Assembly (NCBI GenBank): GCA_020721005.1
Contig: DYNP01000002.1
Location: 62,001-126,000 of the forward strand
Direction: 5' to 3'
Length of the DNA stretch: 64,000 nucleotides
Source: Thiomargarita sp.
Lineage (GTDB): Bacteria > Pseudomonadota > Gammaproteobacteria > Beggiatoales > Beggiatoaceae
The stretch's first letter is position 1; each line of letters opens with the position of its first letter. Positions 54,818 through 64,000 of the stretch are shown piece by piece. The notes under the pieces are model-generated. The model was not told the origin of the DNA and did no database searches. It worked only from the letters and a program-made list of their open reading frames with translations. Position numbers and translations under genes: made by a program.

Positions 54818-56050
54818 ATGCACAAAATTACTTCCAAAACCACGGCTTCCTTGGAATTCCAGCTCACTTGGCATGATGATCAGGTGACTCATACCGACTG
54901 TTATTTGGGACAAAAAGTCAATTTTTGGCGAGACTATTTACCTCCCCTATTACAAGAAGATCTTATGGGAAAAATGCCCGGCGATCAAGTTGAAATTCCC
55001 CTTTCAACTGAAGAAATCATTCCCCCTTATCAGTCCCAACAAATTTTTACCGTGGACAACAAACAATTCAATTCCCATTTTATCCCCGGCAAACTCCTCC
55101 AACCTCGTCTCGGACGTTTCTATCCCAGAGGCATTCTGCCAGATGTACGAGGCACTTTTAAAGACACTATCACACCTTGTCGCTGCATTGGGCAAACTGA
55201 AACTGCCCTCACGGTTGATTTCAATCACCCATTGGCTCAACGTAAAATCACTCATTTAGCGGCAAAAGTGCATGACATTCAAGCCAAATCGGATGAGAGA
55301 GGCGGACGTTGCACTGATTGGACGGAGCTACTTACTGACAAAGGTGTGGGATTTCAAAGTCGCTACGGCCAGCAACCTACGGACTTTTTTGCCGACCAGC
55401 CCTTTGCTAGATTGGATGATAGCACAGACCTCCAGTTTTATCATCAACCCCGTCTCACCGCCCACCTCGATCAACAAGCCATGCAATTGCTTGAAGAGAA
55501 TTATGGACAACTGTTACACCCGGATATGCAGGTGTTGGACCTTATGAGCAGTTGGAAATCCCATCTTCCTACCCACCTCAACTTGGAAAAAGTAACCGGC
55601 TTGGGACTCAATGCCGAAGAATTGGCGGCCAATCCTCAACTCACTGATTATTGCGTGCATGATCTTAATACCACCCCGGAACTGCCTTGGGCCACCCATA
55701 CTTTTGATGCAGTTATCTGCACAGTCTCTGTAGAATATCTCACTCAACCTTTTACCGTTTTTAAAGAAGTGGCTCGCATCCTAAAACCAGCCGGCCGTTT
55801 TATTGTCAGTTTCTCCACTCGCTGGTTTCCCTCCAAAACAATCAACATTTGGCCGGAAATTCATGAATTTGAGCGAGTGGGACTGGTCTTAGAATATTTT
55901 CTGCGCACCGCACAATTTACCCACTTGCACACCCATTCCATACGCAATTTTCCCCGTCCAGACACTGACAAGTACAGTCACGAAACTTCATTGTCCGATC
56001 CCATTTTCATCGTCCATGGACAAAAAATCCAATCCCCAAGGATCACCTAA
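54818..56050 (+). CDS. Fusion of FKBP-type prolyl isomerase and SAM methyltransferase
   Basis: A 410-residue protein. Residues ~10-155 resemble a SlyD-like FKBP domain: FQLTWHDDQVTHTDCYLGQK, MGKMPGDQVEI and the VDFNHPLAQRKI signature (usual GNHPLAG). Residues ~205-400 form a class I methyltransferase: VLDLMSSWKSHLP in the SAM-binding loop, then HTFDAVICTVSVEYLTQPF and VARILKPAGRFIVSF, with a worn glycine motif. It lies 24 bp upstream of pdxA. The fusion suggests methylation of a protein substrate, but no target is known. Confidence 0.8.
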   Translation: MHKITSKTTASLEFQLTWHDDQVTHTDCYLGQKVNFWRDYLPPLLQEDLMGKMPGDQVEIPLSTEEIIPPYQSQQIFTVDNKQFNSHFIPGKLLQPRLGRFYPRGILPDVRGTFKDTITPCRCIGQTETALTVDFNHPLAQRKITHLAAKVHDIQAKSDERGGRCTDWTELLTDKGVGFQSRYGQQPTDFFADQPFARLDDSTDLQFYHQPRLTAHLDQQAMQLLEENYGQLLHPDMQVLDLMSSWKSHLPTHLNLEKVTGLGLNAEELAANPQLTDYCVHDLNTTPELPWATHTFDAVICTVSVEYLTQPFTVFKEVARILKPAGRFIVSFSTRWFPSKTINIWPEIHEFERVGLVLEYFLRTAQFTHLHTHSIRNFPRPDTDKYSHETSLSDPIFIVHGQKIQSPRIT

Positions 56051-56074
56051 TTCCCAATTAAGAGTATATGACTG

Positions 56075-57079
56075 ATGGCAAAACCCCTTATTGCAATTAC
56101 CTTAGGAGATCCTGCTGGAATTGGACCCGAAATCACGGTCAAATCCTTGGCTGATCCCAAACTCTATGAGCACTGTCGGCCAGTGGTTATTGGCGACTCT
56201 GCCGTTCTCCAACAAGCCCTGAGTCTCTGTAATTCTCCTCAGCAACTTCAGATCATCACTGATCCAGAGCAGGGATTTTACCACCCTGGGACCATTGACC
56301 TCATTGACCTGCGCAATCTTGATTTAACCTCTTTACAATGGGGAATCGTTCAAGCCCATTGTGGTCGCGCTGCTTACCAGTATATTGAAAAAGCCGTACA
56401 ACTGGCTCTGAGCGGTCAAGTCCATGCCCTGGCGACCACCCCCATCAACAAAGAAGCCTTACAAGCCGCTCACGTTCCCCATATTGGACACACCGAAATT
56501 TTGGCTGAATTAAGTCAGTCTCATGATCCACTGACCCTATTTGAAGTCAGAGGGTTACGCGTGTTTTTCCTCTCTCGACACGTTTCCCTGCGCCAATCCT
56601 GTGATCTGGTGACCAAGGATCGAGTCTTTCAATACATTGTGCGTTGTGCCCATGCCTTACAACAATTGGGAATCACTACAGGCACCATGGCCGTGGCCGG
56701 TCTTAATCCCCACTGTGGAGAACACGGTTTATTTGGGAATGAAGAAGTGACTGCCGTAGAACCTGCAGTAAAAATGGCTCAGCAACAAGGTTATCAAGTG
56801 GTGGGTCCCATTGGAGCAGATTCAGTATTTCATCAAGCCCTGCACGGCCAATACAACAGTGTCTTGTCCCTCTATCATGACCAAGGGCACATTGCCACCA
56901 AAACTTTAGATTTTGAACGCACTATCTCTATTACCCTCGGCCTGCCTTTTTTACGAACCTCTGTAGACCATGGCACTGCCTTTGACATTGCCGGCAAAGG
57001 CCTGGCCAGTCCAGTCAGTTTAATCGAAGCCATTTCATTGGCTGCTCACTATTCCCCTCATTTTTACACTCCGAGATGA
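56075..57079 (+). CDS. pdxA: 4-hydroxythreonine-4-phosphate dehydrogenase
   Basis: A 334-residue protein of normal PdxA length, oxidising 4-phosphohydroxy-L-threonine in pyridoxal-phosphate synthesis. Clear motifs: [13 protein letters not shown] at the N-terminus, [36 protein letters not shown] and the C-terminal [14 protein letters not shown]. The metal-binding histidines are in HIGHTE, NPHCGE and LYHDQGH. It overlaps the next gene by 4 bp (ATGA). In many genomes pdxA neighbours ksgA and surA; neither is here. Confidence 0.96.
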   Translation: MAKPLIAITLGDPAGIGPEITVKSLADPKLYEHCRPVVIGDSAVLQQALSLCNSPQQLQIITDPEQGFYHPGTIDLIDLRNLDLTSLQWGIVQAHCGRAAYQYIEKAVQLALSGQVHALATTPINKEALQAAHVPHIGHTEILAELSQSHDPLTLFEVRGLRVFFLSRHVSLRQSCDLVTKDRVFQYIVRCAHALQQLGITTGTMAVAGLNPHCGEHGLFGNEEVTAVEPAVKMAQQQGYQVVGPIGADSVFHQALHGQYNSVLSLYHDQGHIATKTLDFERTISITLGLPFLRTSVDHGTAFDIAGKGLASPVSLIEAISLAAHYSPHFYTPR

Positions 57080-58029
57080 CAATCATGCAAGTATTTGGCC
57101 CCATTCCCTCCAGACGTTTGGGACGTAGTTTGGGTATTAACAATATTCCCCCTAAAGCCTGTTCCTACTCCTGCGTCTACTGTCAAATTGGTCATGTGCC
57201 AGAAACTGAGGTCAAACCACGTGGATTTTACACCCCAGCCTATCTTTTTCAACAGGTTAAGCAACGAGTGGAGCAACTCAAGTCCCAAGGAGAAACAGTT
57301 GATTATCTCAGCTTTGTGCCCGATGGGGAACCCACTTTGGATACTCAATTAGGAGAAACTGTGGATTTATTGAAAGTGTTGGGAATTAAAATTGCGATCA
57401 TTTCCAACGCCTCCTTGATTTGGCGTCCAGAAATTCGCGATACTTTACATAAATTTGACTGGGTTTGCTTAAAAGTGGACACTGTGAATGAAGCAATTTG
57501 GCGACAATTAAATAAAGCTCATGGTCAATTGAAACTGGCGACTATTTTGGAAGGTATTGAACAATTTGCCAAAACTTATCAAGGAACTTTGGCCACCGAT
57601 ACCATGTTGGTTAAAAATCTCAATGTGGATGAGGAATCTGCCCGGGGCATTGCTCACTTTCTTGGCAAAATCAATCCCAGTAAGGCCTATTTACTGGTGC
57701 CCACTCGACCGCCAGCTGATTTGGAAGTGGCGCCACCCAGTCCCTTGGAAGTCAATCGTTTTTATCAAATCGTCAGTGCCACAATTCCCCAAGTAGAATG
57801 TATCATGGGGAATGAAGGCAACGCTTTTGCCTCAACTGGGAATGTTGAACAAGATGTGTTGAGTATTACCGCAGTGCAGCCTTTGAGAGAAGGTGCAGTT
57901 CGAGAATTGTTGGCCCGCAATCAGGCTGATTGGCAGGTGATAACGCAATTATTGCAACAAGGACAGTTGTTAGAAACCGATTATCAGGGAGAAAAATTCT
58001 ATATTCGGCGCTTTAAATCGGCTTCATGA
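57076..58029 (+). CDS. Radical SAM protein
   Basis: A 317-residue protein. C29-x3-C33-x2-C36 in [12 protein letters not shown] binds the 4Fe-4S cluster; [10 protein letters not shown] is the GGE-like motif and [10 protein letters not shown] follows. The N-terminal [20 protein letters not shown] is characteristic of a group of stand-alone radical SAM proteins of unknown reaction. A C-terminal winged-helix-like part ([19 protein letters not shown]) is present. It is coupled to pdxA and recQ by 4-bp overlaps at both ends. Confidence 0.85.
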   Translation: MTIMQVFGPIPSRRLGRSLGINNIPPKACSYSCVYCQIGHVPETEVKPRGFYTPAYLFQQVKQRVEQLKSQGETVDYLSFVPDGEPTLDTQLGETVDLLKVLGIKIAIISNASLIWRPEIRDTLHKFDWVCLKVDTVNEAIWRQLNKAHGQLKLATILEGIEQFAKTYQGTLATDTMLVKNLNVDEESARGIAHFLGKINPSKAYLLVPTRPPADLEVAPPSPLEVNRFYQIVSATIPQVECIMGNEGNAFASTGNVEQDVLSITAVQPLREGAVRELLARNQADWQVITQLLQQGQLLETDYQGEKFYIRRFKSAS

Positions 58030-60197
58030 ATACCCCGCATTCTATCCTGCGAACAGTTTTTGGCTATGACCAATTTCGAGGTCAACAGGAAGCTATTATT
58101 CAACACGTGCTCCAAGGCCAAGATGCTTTGGTATTGATGCCAACTGGGGGCGGAAAATCCTTGTGTTTTCAAATACCTGCTTTGTTGAGACCTGGGGTGG
58201 GAGTGGTTATTTCTCCTTTGATTTCTTTGATGGAAGATCAGGTGACGACCTTGCGCAATATGGGAGTTAAAGCGGCCTTCCTCAATTCTACTTTGAGTTG
58301 GGAACAGTCAAAACAGACGATTTTTAAACTTAAGCAGGGTCAGTTAGATCTGTTGTATGTGGCCCCGGAACGTTTGAAAGTTGCCAGTTTTATGGAACAG
58401 TTACGAGGATGTGAGATTTGTTTATTTGCCATTGATGAGGCGCATTGTATTTCCCAATGGGGACATGATTTTAGACCTGATTATTTGCAATTGTCTGTAT
58501 TACATGAATTATTTCCCCAAGTGCCTAGAATTGCTCTGACTGCCACCGCAGATTCGATGACTCGTAAGGATATTATGGTCCGTTTGCAATTGGAGAATGC
58601 GCAAGTGTTCATCGCCAGTTTTGATCGGCCCAATATTTGTTATCGAGTGGTGCCAAAAAATAATGCGCGCCAACAATTGTTGGAATTTTTGACTTCGGAG
58701 CATCAGGGAGATTCGGGTATTGTTTATTGTTTGACTCGTAAAAAAGTGGAAGAAACTGCTGATTGGTTGCAGAAGCATCGGTGGCCGGCCTTACCCTATC
58801 ATGCAGAGCTGCCGATTGCCACGAGACAAAGTAATCAGGCGCATTTTTTTCGTCAAGAGGGTGCAGTAATTGTGGCTACCATAGCATTTGGATTGGGCAT
58901 TGACAAGTCCAATGTGCGATTTGTGGCCCATTTGGATTTGCCTAAGAGTTTAGAAGCTTATTATCAGGAAACCGGTCGGGCTGGACGAGATGGTTTGCCG
59001 GCCAATGCCTGGTTGGCCTATGGTTTACAAGATGTGGTTTTGTTGCGTAAACTCATGCAGACTCAGGATGCTGATCAGGCATTTAAGCGAGTGGAGCATT
59101 ATAAGTTGGAGGCCATTTTGGGTTATTGTGAGGCGTCCAGTTGTCGACGGCAGTTGTTGTTGCATCATTTTGAGGAGGAGTTGCCCAAACCTTGTGGGAA
59201 TTGTGATATTTGTTTGGAGCCCGTTGAAACTTGGGATGGGACTGAGGTTGCTCGTAAGGCTTTGTCTTGTATTTATCGGACTGGGGAACGCTTTGGTGTA
59301 CAACATCTGATTGAAGTGTTGTTAGGAAAGTCAACTGACAAAGTCAAACATTTTCGTCATGAGCGCGTGACTACTTTTGGGATTGGTCAGGAGTTGAATG
59401 CAGAGACTTGGTATTCAGTATTTCGGCAATTGTTGGCCAGAGGGTTGGCCACAGTGGATATTGAGGGTTATGGTGGGTTGCGATTGACTGAACAAGCTCG
59501 TCCTGTGTTACGAGGGGAACAGTCGATTTTTTTACGTAAGGAATTGCCGACTAAAAAACGGTCGGGTCGAAAATATGCTCGACAAAGAGGGGCTTTGGTG
59601 TTGAGTGTGGAACAGCAAATGTTGTGGGAAAGTTTGCGAGTTCATCGTTTGGAATTGGCAGAAGCAGAAGAAGCGCCTCCTTATACTATTTTCCATGACA
59701 GCACTTTGATAGATATGGTGTTGCATCAGCCTTTGAGTTTGGAAGAGTTGAGCCGAATTTCTGGAGTGGGAACTTATAAGTTGCAAAAGTATGGGGAATC
59801 TTGTTTAAAAATTATTGAGGCGCATGTGGTTTGTCATGGTACTCAGTCTGCCCCTGTTGCTCAGGTGATGGATGCAGTCAGTGCAGTGTTATCAAACAGC
59901 GCGGAAATCACTTTTTCCTTATTGAAAAAAGGCTTAACCCCTTTAGAAATTGCCAGGGAACGGGGTTTAAAACCGTCTACTATTTACACACATCTGGCTG
60001 AAGCGTTGGAAGCCGGATTGGTAAGTATTGAGGAAGTTTTGGATATGAGTGAGGATGAAATGCAAGAGGTTAAATCCGCTATATTAGGGGAAGGCGTTAA
60101 AAATCCATCGATTAAGGGAGTGTTTGAAAAGTTGCGGGGTAAATACGATTATGGAGTGATCAAGTGTGTGAAAACTTATCTCCTCAGGAACTCTTAG
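58026..60197 (+). CDS. recQ: ATP-dependent DNA helicase RecQ with C-terminal extension
   Basis: A 723-residue helicase, about 110 longer than E. coli RecQ. Walker A PTGGGKS ends at 45, DEAH is 137-140, then ISQWGHDFRPDY, GRAGRDGLPA (motif VI) and the RQC zinc cysteines at ~368-400 (CEASSC, CGNCDIC). An HRDC domain covers ~535-610. The added C-terminus (~625-700) is a helix-turn-helix of the HTH_40 type (LLKKGLTPLEIARERGLKPS), known from Gram-positive and some other RecQ proteins. It unwinds DNA in RecF-type recombination and repair. It overlaps the radical SAM gene by 4 bp. Confidence 0.95.
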   Translation: MNTPHSILRTVFGYDQFRGQQEAIIQHVLQGQDALVLMPTGGGKSLCFQIPALLRPGVGVVISPLISLMEDQVTTLRNMGVKAAFLNSTLSWEQSKQTIFKLKQGQLDLLYVAPERLKVASFMEQLRGCEICLFAIDEAHCISQWGHDFRPDYLQLSVLHELFPQVPRIALTATADSMTRKDIMVRLQLENAQVFIASFDRPNICYRVVPKNNARQQLLEFLTSEHQGDSGIVYCLTRKKVEETADWLQKHRWPALPYHAELPIATRQSNQAHFFRQEGAVIVATIAFGLGIDKSNVRFVAHLDLPKSLEAYYQETGRAGRDGLPANAWLAYGLQDVVLLRKLMQTQDADQAFKRVEHYKLEAILGYCEASSCRRQLLLHHFEEELPKPCGNCDICLEPVETWDGTEVARKALSCIYRTGERFGVQHLIEVLLGKSTDKVKHFRHERVTTFGIGQELNAETWYSVFRQLLARGLATVDIEGYGGLRLTEQARPVLRGEQSIFLRKELPTKKRSGRKYARQRGALVLSVEQQMLWESLRVHRLELAEAEEAPPYTIFHDSTLIDMVLHQPLSLEELSRISGVGTYKLQKYGESCLKIIEAHVVCHGTQSAPVAQVMDAVSAVLSNSAEITFSLLKKGLTPLEIARERGLKPSTIYTHLAEALEAGLVSIEEVLDMSEDEMQEVKSAILGEGVKNPSIKGVFEKLRGKYDYGVIKCVKTYLLRNS

Positions 60198-60328
60198 TTT
60201 CCCTCTGTCTTTTTTTATCCAGTGAATAATCAGAAATTTAGGGCCTGTCATCAATCTAAATTTGTTACTTAGGGAACAAAAATTTACCCCCCTTGGAAAG
60301 AAGGGGGGGCTATTTTTCCCTCCCTTTC

Positions 60329-60382
60329 AAGGAGGGGCTAGGGGTGGTATGGGTTAAGGAGGGGCTAGAAGTGGTATGGGTT
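60329..60382 (+). repeat. 27-bp direct tandem duplication
   Basis: Two adjacent 27-bp units (60329-60355 and 60356-60382), each beginning AAGGAGGGGCTAG and ending GGTATGGGTT, differ only at two bases (GG against AA). It is the tail of the C/G-rich dispersed repeat, doubled. Confidence 0.8.
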
Positions 60383-60394
60383 GCGGAAACAAAT

Positions 60395-60427
60395 AGACCT
60401 GTCCGATTTTGGAAACCGGACAGGTCT
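60395..60427. repeat. Palindromic element, copy A
   Basis: Arms AGACCTGTCC (60395-60404) and GGACAGGTCT (60418-60427) pair perfectly over 10 bp and continue imperfectly into the centre. It is nearly identical to copy B at 60788-60820. Confidence 0.75.
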
Positions 60428-60542
60428 GGAGTTGGTTTTGGATCAATCCGGTTTTAAAAACTGGCTCGATTCAAGGTTAAGTGTCGCAGTCGTTCTGACT
60501 GTCTACATCAGAATTTTCAGAATAACCGCGTATAAGGTAGAT

Positions 60543-60680
60543 CGGAGTAGAGGCTTTAGCCGGTAGATTGGAGTAGAGGCTTTAGCCGGTCAGCCGTAGG
60601 TATCACCCCACATACACAAATGGGGCCTATTTACCGGCTAAAGCCTCCACTCCAGCACCGGCTAAAGCCTCTACTCCAAA
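60543..60680. repeat. Dispersed repeat array, two forward and two reverse copies
   Basis: Forward copies of GGAGTAGAGGCTTTAGCCGG are at about 60544 and 60570; reverse copies (CCGGCTAAAGCCTCCACTCC) at about 60633 and 60658. The inner spacer CAGCCGTAGGTATCACCCCA matches that of the array at 33612, so the whole forward-spacer-reverse arrangement is a composite element. Confidence 0.8.
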
Positions 60681-60787
60681 AAGATTTTCCCTCTAACCCC
60701 CCCAACCCCCCCTTGAAAAGAAGGGGGGGCTATTTTCCCCTCCTTATCAAGGAGGGGCTAGGGGTGGTATGGGGTGCGGAAACAAAT

Positions 60788-60820
60788 AGACCTGTCCGGT
60801 TTTGGAAACTGGACAGGTCT
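60788..60820. repeat. Palindromic element, copy B
   Basis: Arms AGACCTGTCC and GGACAGGTCT as in copy A, in the same flanking context (GCGGAAACAAAT upstream). It lies 45 bp after the end of the minus-strand secreted-protein gene and could act as its terminator. Confidence 0.75.
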
Positions 60821-60864
60821 GGGATTGATTTCAGTCCGGCTTTGGAGACCGGCTTGAGTTCGGG

Positions 60865-63453
60865 TTAGTTACTGGAGCAGGCTTGGCCGTCTGCACCTAC
60901 ACTGACGTTGCTGAGCGGTGCGGCTGGAATGCCTTGTTGACGAAGCATGGCCAGCATTTCAACTTGGGAAATGGTGGTTCTCACTCTCATAATGCCCCGG
61001 CCTGTCCAAGGAGTAGTGATGCCAGCCAGTTCGGCAATCTTGTCGGAAGTGAGGTGGGCCGTTTGACCTTTTTCAAGAGTTTCGATTAAGGGAATTCCCA
61101 ATTTCAGTTCACCACCATTTTCGTCGTAAAGGTCACCGGTGACCGAGCCTGCAGCCGCAGAATCGTTGGTGATACGAAGGTTCAGCACATCAGCACCGAT
61201 AACACCTCCAGTTGGGGGTGGCACGTTGTAGATGGTGCATACAGAGCCGTCTTTGGTGATGCGTTTGAGGTCTTTTTCCTCGGTGATCAAATCCAGCATG
61301 AAGGTGTCGTCGAAGTTGACTTCAAGTACACCGACGGGTGGATTCTCCACGGAATTGATGGTGTTGGTGCCGTCCACTTGCATGAGAATCTTGGCACCAG
61401 GTTCGCCCTTGTCCATGATGGCTTGCAGGTCGGTGCTGTCCAGACTCCAAGTGGCAGTCCAGAAGCCGTCACCGTCAATGGTGAGTTGATCGGCGTTGAT
61501 AGCGCCGTTGACGCCTTCAATGGCCACTTGTCCGGGAGAGACTGCCGAGGCTTGGAATTGTCCGCCGGTGATGGTGAATTTCGATTGGCTGGCGGCGGCT
61601 TTGTCGAAACTGAATGGGTTGGTGGCGTCTTGTAGGTAGCCATCTTCAGGGCTTGAAACTGTGACGTAACCAATGTAAGCGCGGTTTTGGTCACCGAAAG
61701 CGTCATTGCCATCTGCCGCTTCGCCGGTGAATTCTTTTTCAGAGGCGTTGATTGAGATTTTGACGTCACCGGTGGTGGGCGTCACGTCCACTTTCAGAGC
61801 TTCTACGGAGCGGGCAACAGTGATGGTGCGTTCGGGGTTGACGAGTTTGTCAATGGGAGCGCCAGTGCTGAGTTTGGCGGTCATATTGACTTTGCTGCCG
61901 GGTTCAGCCAGAGCACCTAGGTTGGTGAGCCGATAGAATAGAGCGATTTGGTCATAGGTTTTGAGGTTGAGGTTGGGACTGGTCTTGCCGGCGGGCATGG
62001 TGAAGGTGGCAGTGGTGTTGCCGGCGCCGAGAACTGCGGCTGGCCAAGGACTGACCGTGGTGGTATTCCATTCCGCATCGCCTTCTATGTTGGTGTCAAA
62101 GATTGTTTCTCCCCAATTAAAACCAGCCTCTTTAGAATATCCTGCTAAAGCGCAGACCAGAGGTTTAGAAATGGTGATGGTATTGGCCAGGGCCCCAGTC
62201 CCAGCCACTGCTGTGAATGTAGGATTGTCGTTGGGGTAAATAACAGTACCTCCATAATAATCAACAACGTTGTAAGCATTTACTTTATTGAGAACCGTGC
62301 CAACTGTTACAAACCCAGAAAACTTATAGGGTTTGGCGTCGCCGGTGAAGATGTTGTTGAGAGTTTGAGCCGTGCCAGTTATACCGGCATATCCTTTCAC
62401 ATCACTGACATGAATAATTGTATCCCCAGCCACATGCACTCGATAGATCGAGTTTTGGTTAGCGCAGGTTCCATGAGTGCCCATGGTAGAGGGAGCGATG
62501 CCGGGCTCAACCACCACCACCATTTCAGCTGCAGTTCCTTTGGCGACACTCTTAGCCTTGAAGATGGGCATGTCAATGTCCGCATAGCCACCACTACAAG
62601 TATAAGCCCAACCCGCCACTAGGAAATCAGTTTTGGGAGAAGTGATGACCATGGTCAGGGTGTTGGCGAAAGAGGTTAGAACTCCAGCCAGTGTTCCAAC
62701 AAGGGGGTTATAGGGAAAGGCTACTGGATTTTTGGCTTGAATGGTCAGTTTGGTGGTGCCTGCAACCACCCCAGAAGGCAGTGCAGCCACGGCCTCAGGT
62801 TTGCCGCCCAGGCGCCAAAATTGGACAGTGGCAACAACATCAGTGGCCGTTATAGTAGCAATATTTGACAACACATAGGTGTTGGTGTCAGTGGCAAATT
62901 TGAACAAAGTCCCTGTAGTAATAGCACCGGTCCGATCAATCACCATGGTTGACGTGCCCGCTGAGAAACTCACAACTGTAACATCTGGATTCTGCATGTC
63001 CCGCACCCCTACCAAGGGCTTATCGGCAAATTGGGCGCCATTGTCCAGGCTGACTTTCAGTTCAAAATCTTGTACAATATCACCGTCTATAGTGTACAGA
63101 GCCGCCAAATATCCACCGGTCCCAGTTGTCACTTCAGTGGGAATGGCCACAGTGCCGCCAAATAAGATATTGGCAAAGGGCGTGCCTTGAGTGACATTGG
63201 GAATCTCATTGGGAGATGAGGCGGTACTGTCATTGGCCACCTTAACTGCAGTGGTTTGGTCAAAACGATAGGCTGGACTGTTGCCACTTTCAAACAAGGG
63301 CTGAGCCGCGCCTTGTAGGTTATAAGTGGCATTGGTGGAAATTCCCTCTCCCACATTGACAAATTGTTCAAAAGAAGTGGTCTGGGCGAGACCTGTCAAC
63401 GGTACCAGCAAGGCGCTGCTGATCGCCGTGGTTAATAATGTATTCTTACGCAT
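60865..63453 (-). CDS. Large secreted protein of unknown family
   Basis: An 862-residue protein. The signal peptide is residues 1-24 (LLTTAISSALLVPLTGLAQ); GAGGAATT precedes the ATG. The rest is rich in Thr, Val, Gly and Ala with many short beta-like segments, suggesting a surface or S-layer-like beta protein. The C-terminal ~130 residues (ITKDGSVCTIYNVP, LNLRITNDSAAAGSVTGDLY, GRGIMRVRTTI, LSNVSVGADGQACSSN) recur in the gene upstream at 63493. Two cysteines in that part may bridge. I do not know the family; no anchor motif is seen. Confidence 0.78.
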   Translation of the reverse strand: MRKNTLLTTAISSALLVPLTGLAQTTSFEQFVNVGEGISTNATYNLQGAAQPLFESGNSPAYRFDQTTAVKVANDSTASSPNEIPNVTQGTPFANILFGGTVAIPTEVTTGTGGYLAALYTIDGDIVQDFELKVSLDNGAQFADKPLVGVRDMQNPDVTVVSFSAGTSTMVIDRTGAITTGTLFKFATDTNTYVLSNIATITATDVVATVQFWRLGGKPEAVAALPSGVVAGTTKLTIQAKNPVAFPYNPLVGTLAGVLTSFANTLTMVITSPKTDFLVAGWAYTCSGGYADIDMPIFKAKSVAKGTAAEMVVVVEPGIAPSTMGTHGTCANQNSIYRVHVAGDTIIHVSDVKGYAGITGTAQTLNNIFTGDAKPYKFSGFVTVGTVLNKVNAYNVVDYYGGTVIYPNDNPTFTAVAGTGALANTITISKPLVCALAGYSKEAGFNWGETIFDTNIEGDAEWNTTTVSPWPAAVLGAGNTTATFTMPAGKTSPNLNLKTYDQIALFYRLTNLGALAEPGSKVNMTAKLSTGAPIDKLVNPERTITVARSVEALKVDVTPTTGDVKISINASEKEFTGEAADGNDAFGDQNRAYIGYVTVSSPEDGYLQDATNPFSFDKAAASQSKFTITGGQFQASAVSPGQVAIEGVNGAINADQLTIDGDGFWTATWSLDSTDLQAIMDKGEPGAKILMQVDGTNTINSVENPPVGVLEVNFDDTFMLDLITEEKDLKRITKDGSVCTIYNVPPPTGGVIGADVLNLRITNDSAAAGSVTGDLYDENGGELKLGIPLIETLEKGQTAHLTSDKIAELAGITTPWTGRGIMRVRTTISQVEMLAMLRQQGIPAAPLSNVSVGADGQACSSN

Positions 63454-63492
63454 AGTTTGAATTCCTCATAAAAAAGATAAGCTTAAATCCCC

Positions 63493-64000
63493 TTAATCAC
63501 AACCGTCACCTGTAGTACCCACACTCATATTCATCAAGGGACTGTCAGTGAAAGTGGGCAGCGGTTGGGTGGCAGCCCGTAATAAACCATAGGCTTCCAT
63601 ATAACCTTCTGGGATATTGCTTTCTACAGTCAACACAGCTCGACCTGGCCATTCTGTTTTACCTGCAGCAACGGCTGCGGCGATGATGGCCGCGGTGTCC
63701 AAGTGAACAGTCTGATTGGGAACTAGACCGTCTGCAGGAATCAATATGGCGCCCTTGAAGATGTCAATCCCATCTTCTCCTCTTAGAGTACCTTTTACAA
63801 AACCACTGACTGTAGAATCATTGGTGATGCGAATATTCAAACGATCTAAAGCGGCGGAATTGGGAATGTTGTACAGGGTGCAGACAGAACCATTTTTCTT
63901 AAGATGCCGTAATTTGGTGCTGGAGTTGATGATTTTACCGCCGGCAAATTCCACAGTTAGAGTACCGGTGGGTTTGACTTTCCGATTCTCATTGATTTCG
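63493..64000 (-). CDS. Paralogous secreted protein, C-terminal part (cut by window edge)
   Basis: The frame stays open to position 64000 (continuing EINENRKVKPTGTLTVEF), so the N-terminus is outside the window and the GTG at 63954 is not a start. The visible ~168 residues match the C-terminal domain of the next gene: KNGSVCTLYNIPNSA, LNIRITNDSTVSGFVKGTL, GRAVLTVESNIP and MNMSVGTTGDGCD. Both lie on the minus strand, 39 bp apart, so they are tandem paralogues and probably one operon. Function unknown. Confidence 0.8.
   Translation of the reverse strand, partial: EINENRKVKPTGTLTVEFAGGKIINSSTKLRHLKKNGSVCTLYNIPNSAALDRLNIRITNDSTVSGFVKGTLRGEDGIDIFKGAILIPADGLVPNQTVHLDTAAIIAAAVAAGKTEWPGRAVLTVESNIPEGYMEAYGLLRAATQPLPTFTDSPLMNMSVGTTGDGCD

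Larger units (their letters stand above)
60198..60864. other. Gene-free repeat-rich region
   Basis: 667 bp between recQ and the secreted-protein gene. It holds an IS-like end at 60241 (GGGCCTGTCATCAATC), two copies of the C/G-rich repeat (60287 and 60697), a 27-bp tandem duplication, two palindromes (60395 and 60788) and four copies of the dispersed repeat (60543-60680). About 60370-60460 and 60770-60860 are near-duplicate segments. ORFs read across it are repeat artefacts. Confidence 0.8.

Overview
The window reads as a chromosomal segment of a Gram-negative gammaproteobacterium, most likely a filamentous sulfur bacterium of the Thiotrichales/Beggiatoaceae type. This is an inference from the density of hybrid histidine kinases, NorD/CbbO-type VWA proteins, an Rpn-like nuclease with GEQR repeats, a MoxR/DUF4350/DUF4129 operon and, above all, a dispersed family of short repeats (core GGAGTGGAGGCTTTAGCCGG). 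No rRNA, tRNA or CRISPR array was found. Coding density is high and most genes lie in short one-direction operons.

Layout. 1-6602: end of a VWA protein, a small membrane ORF between two direct repeats, a lone XRE regulator, then a CheY-like / CheC-like / hybrid-kinase operon. 6801-9918 (minus): GmhA-like isomerase, a nucleotidyltransferase-HAD fusion and a glycosyltransferase, probably a surface-sugar pathway. 10035-15979 (minus): acetate kinase, then an operon of substrate-binding protein, Cache-type hybrid kinase and REC-kinase. 16015-22519 (minus): Rpn-like nuclease, a TolC-type outer-membrane protein and a 1326-residue FecR/cadherin-like tandem-repeat protein. 22951-29883: triple-REC hybrid kinase, a full-length VWA protein, a coiled-coil exported protein and an exported metallophosphoesterase.

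The outstanding region is 30154-43369, thirteen plus-strand genes that look like a type II (aromatic) polyketide synthase locus. In order: didomain aromatase/cyclase, ActIII-like C9 ketoreductase, PF04199 cyclase, two lipocalin-like proteins separated by a repeat array, an amidohydrolase, a FAAL-like AMP ligase, a DUF697 membrane protein, a small membrane protein, an acyl carrier protein, KS-alpha with an intact Cys-His-His triad, a chain-length factor with all three catalytic residues replaced, and a P1B-like ATPase whose CPC metal motif is replaced by SPG. Together these could activate a starter acid, build and reduce a poly-beta-ketone on the ACP, cyclise it, and possibly handle or export a product at the membrane. 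The locus has no acyltransferase or phosphopantetheinyl transferase, so those would come from elsewhere.

43655-46643 (minus) is the DUF4129/DUF4350/MoxR operon. It is followed by a decayed IS5-like element, a small hypothetical gene and a PilZ protein. 48626-50933 is a STAS / ModA-like / REC-kinase group. 51065-54637 holds a membrane protein, OsmC, an MBL hydrolase and a class 3 lipase. 54818-60197 is a plus-strand run of FKBP-methyltransferase fusion, pdxA, a radical SAM protein and recQ. 60198-60864 is a gene-free patch packed with repeats. The right end carries two paralogous secreted proteins on the minus strand, the last one cut by the window edge.
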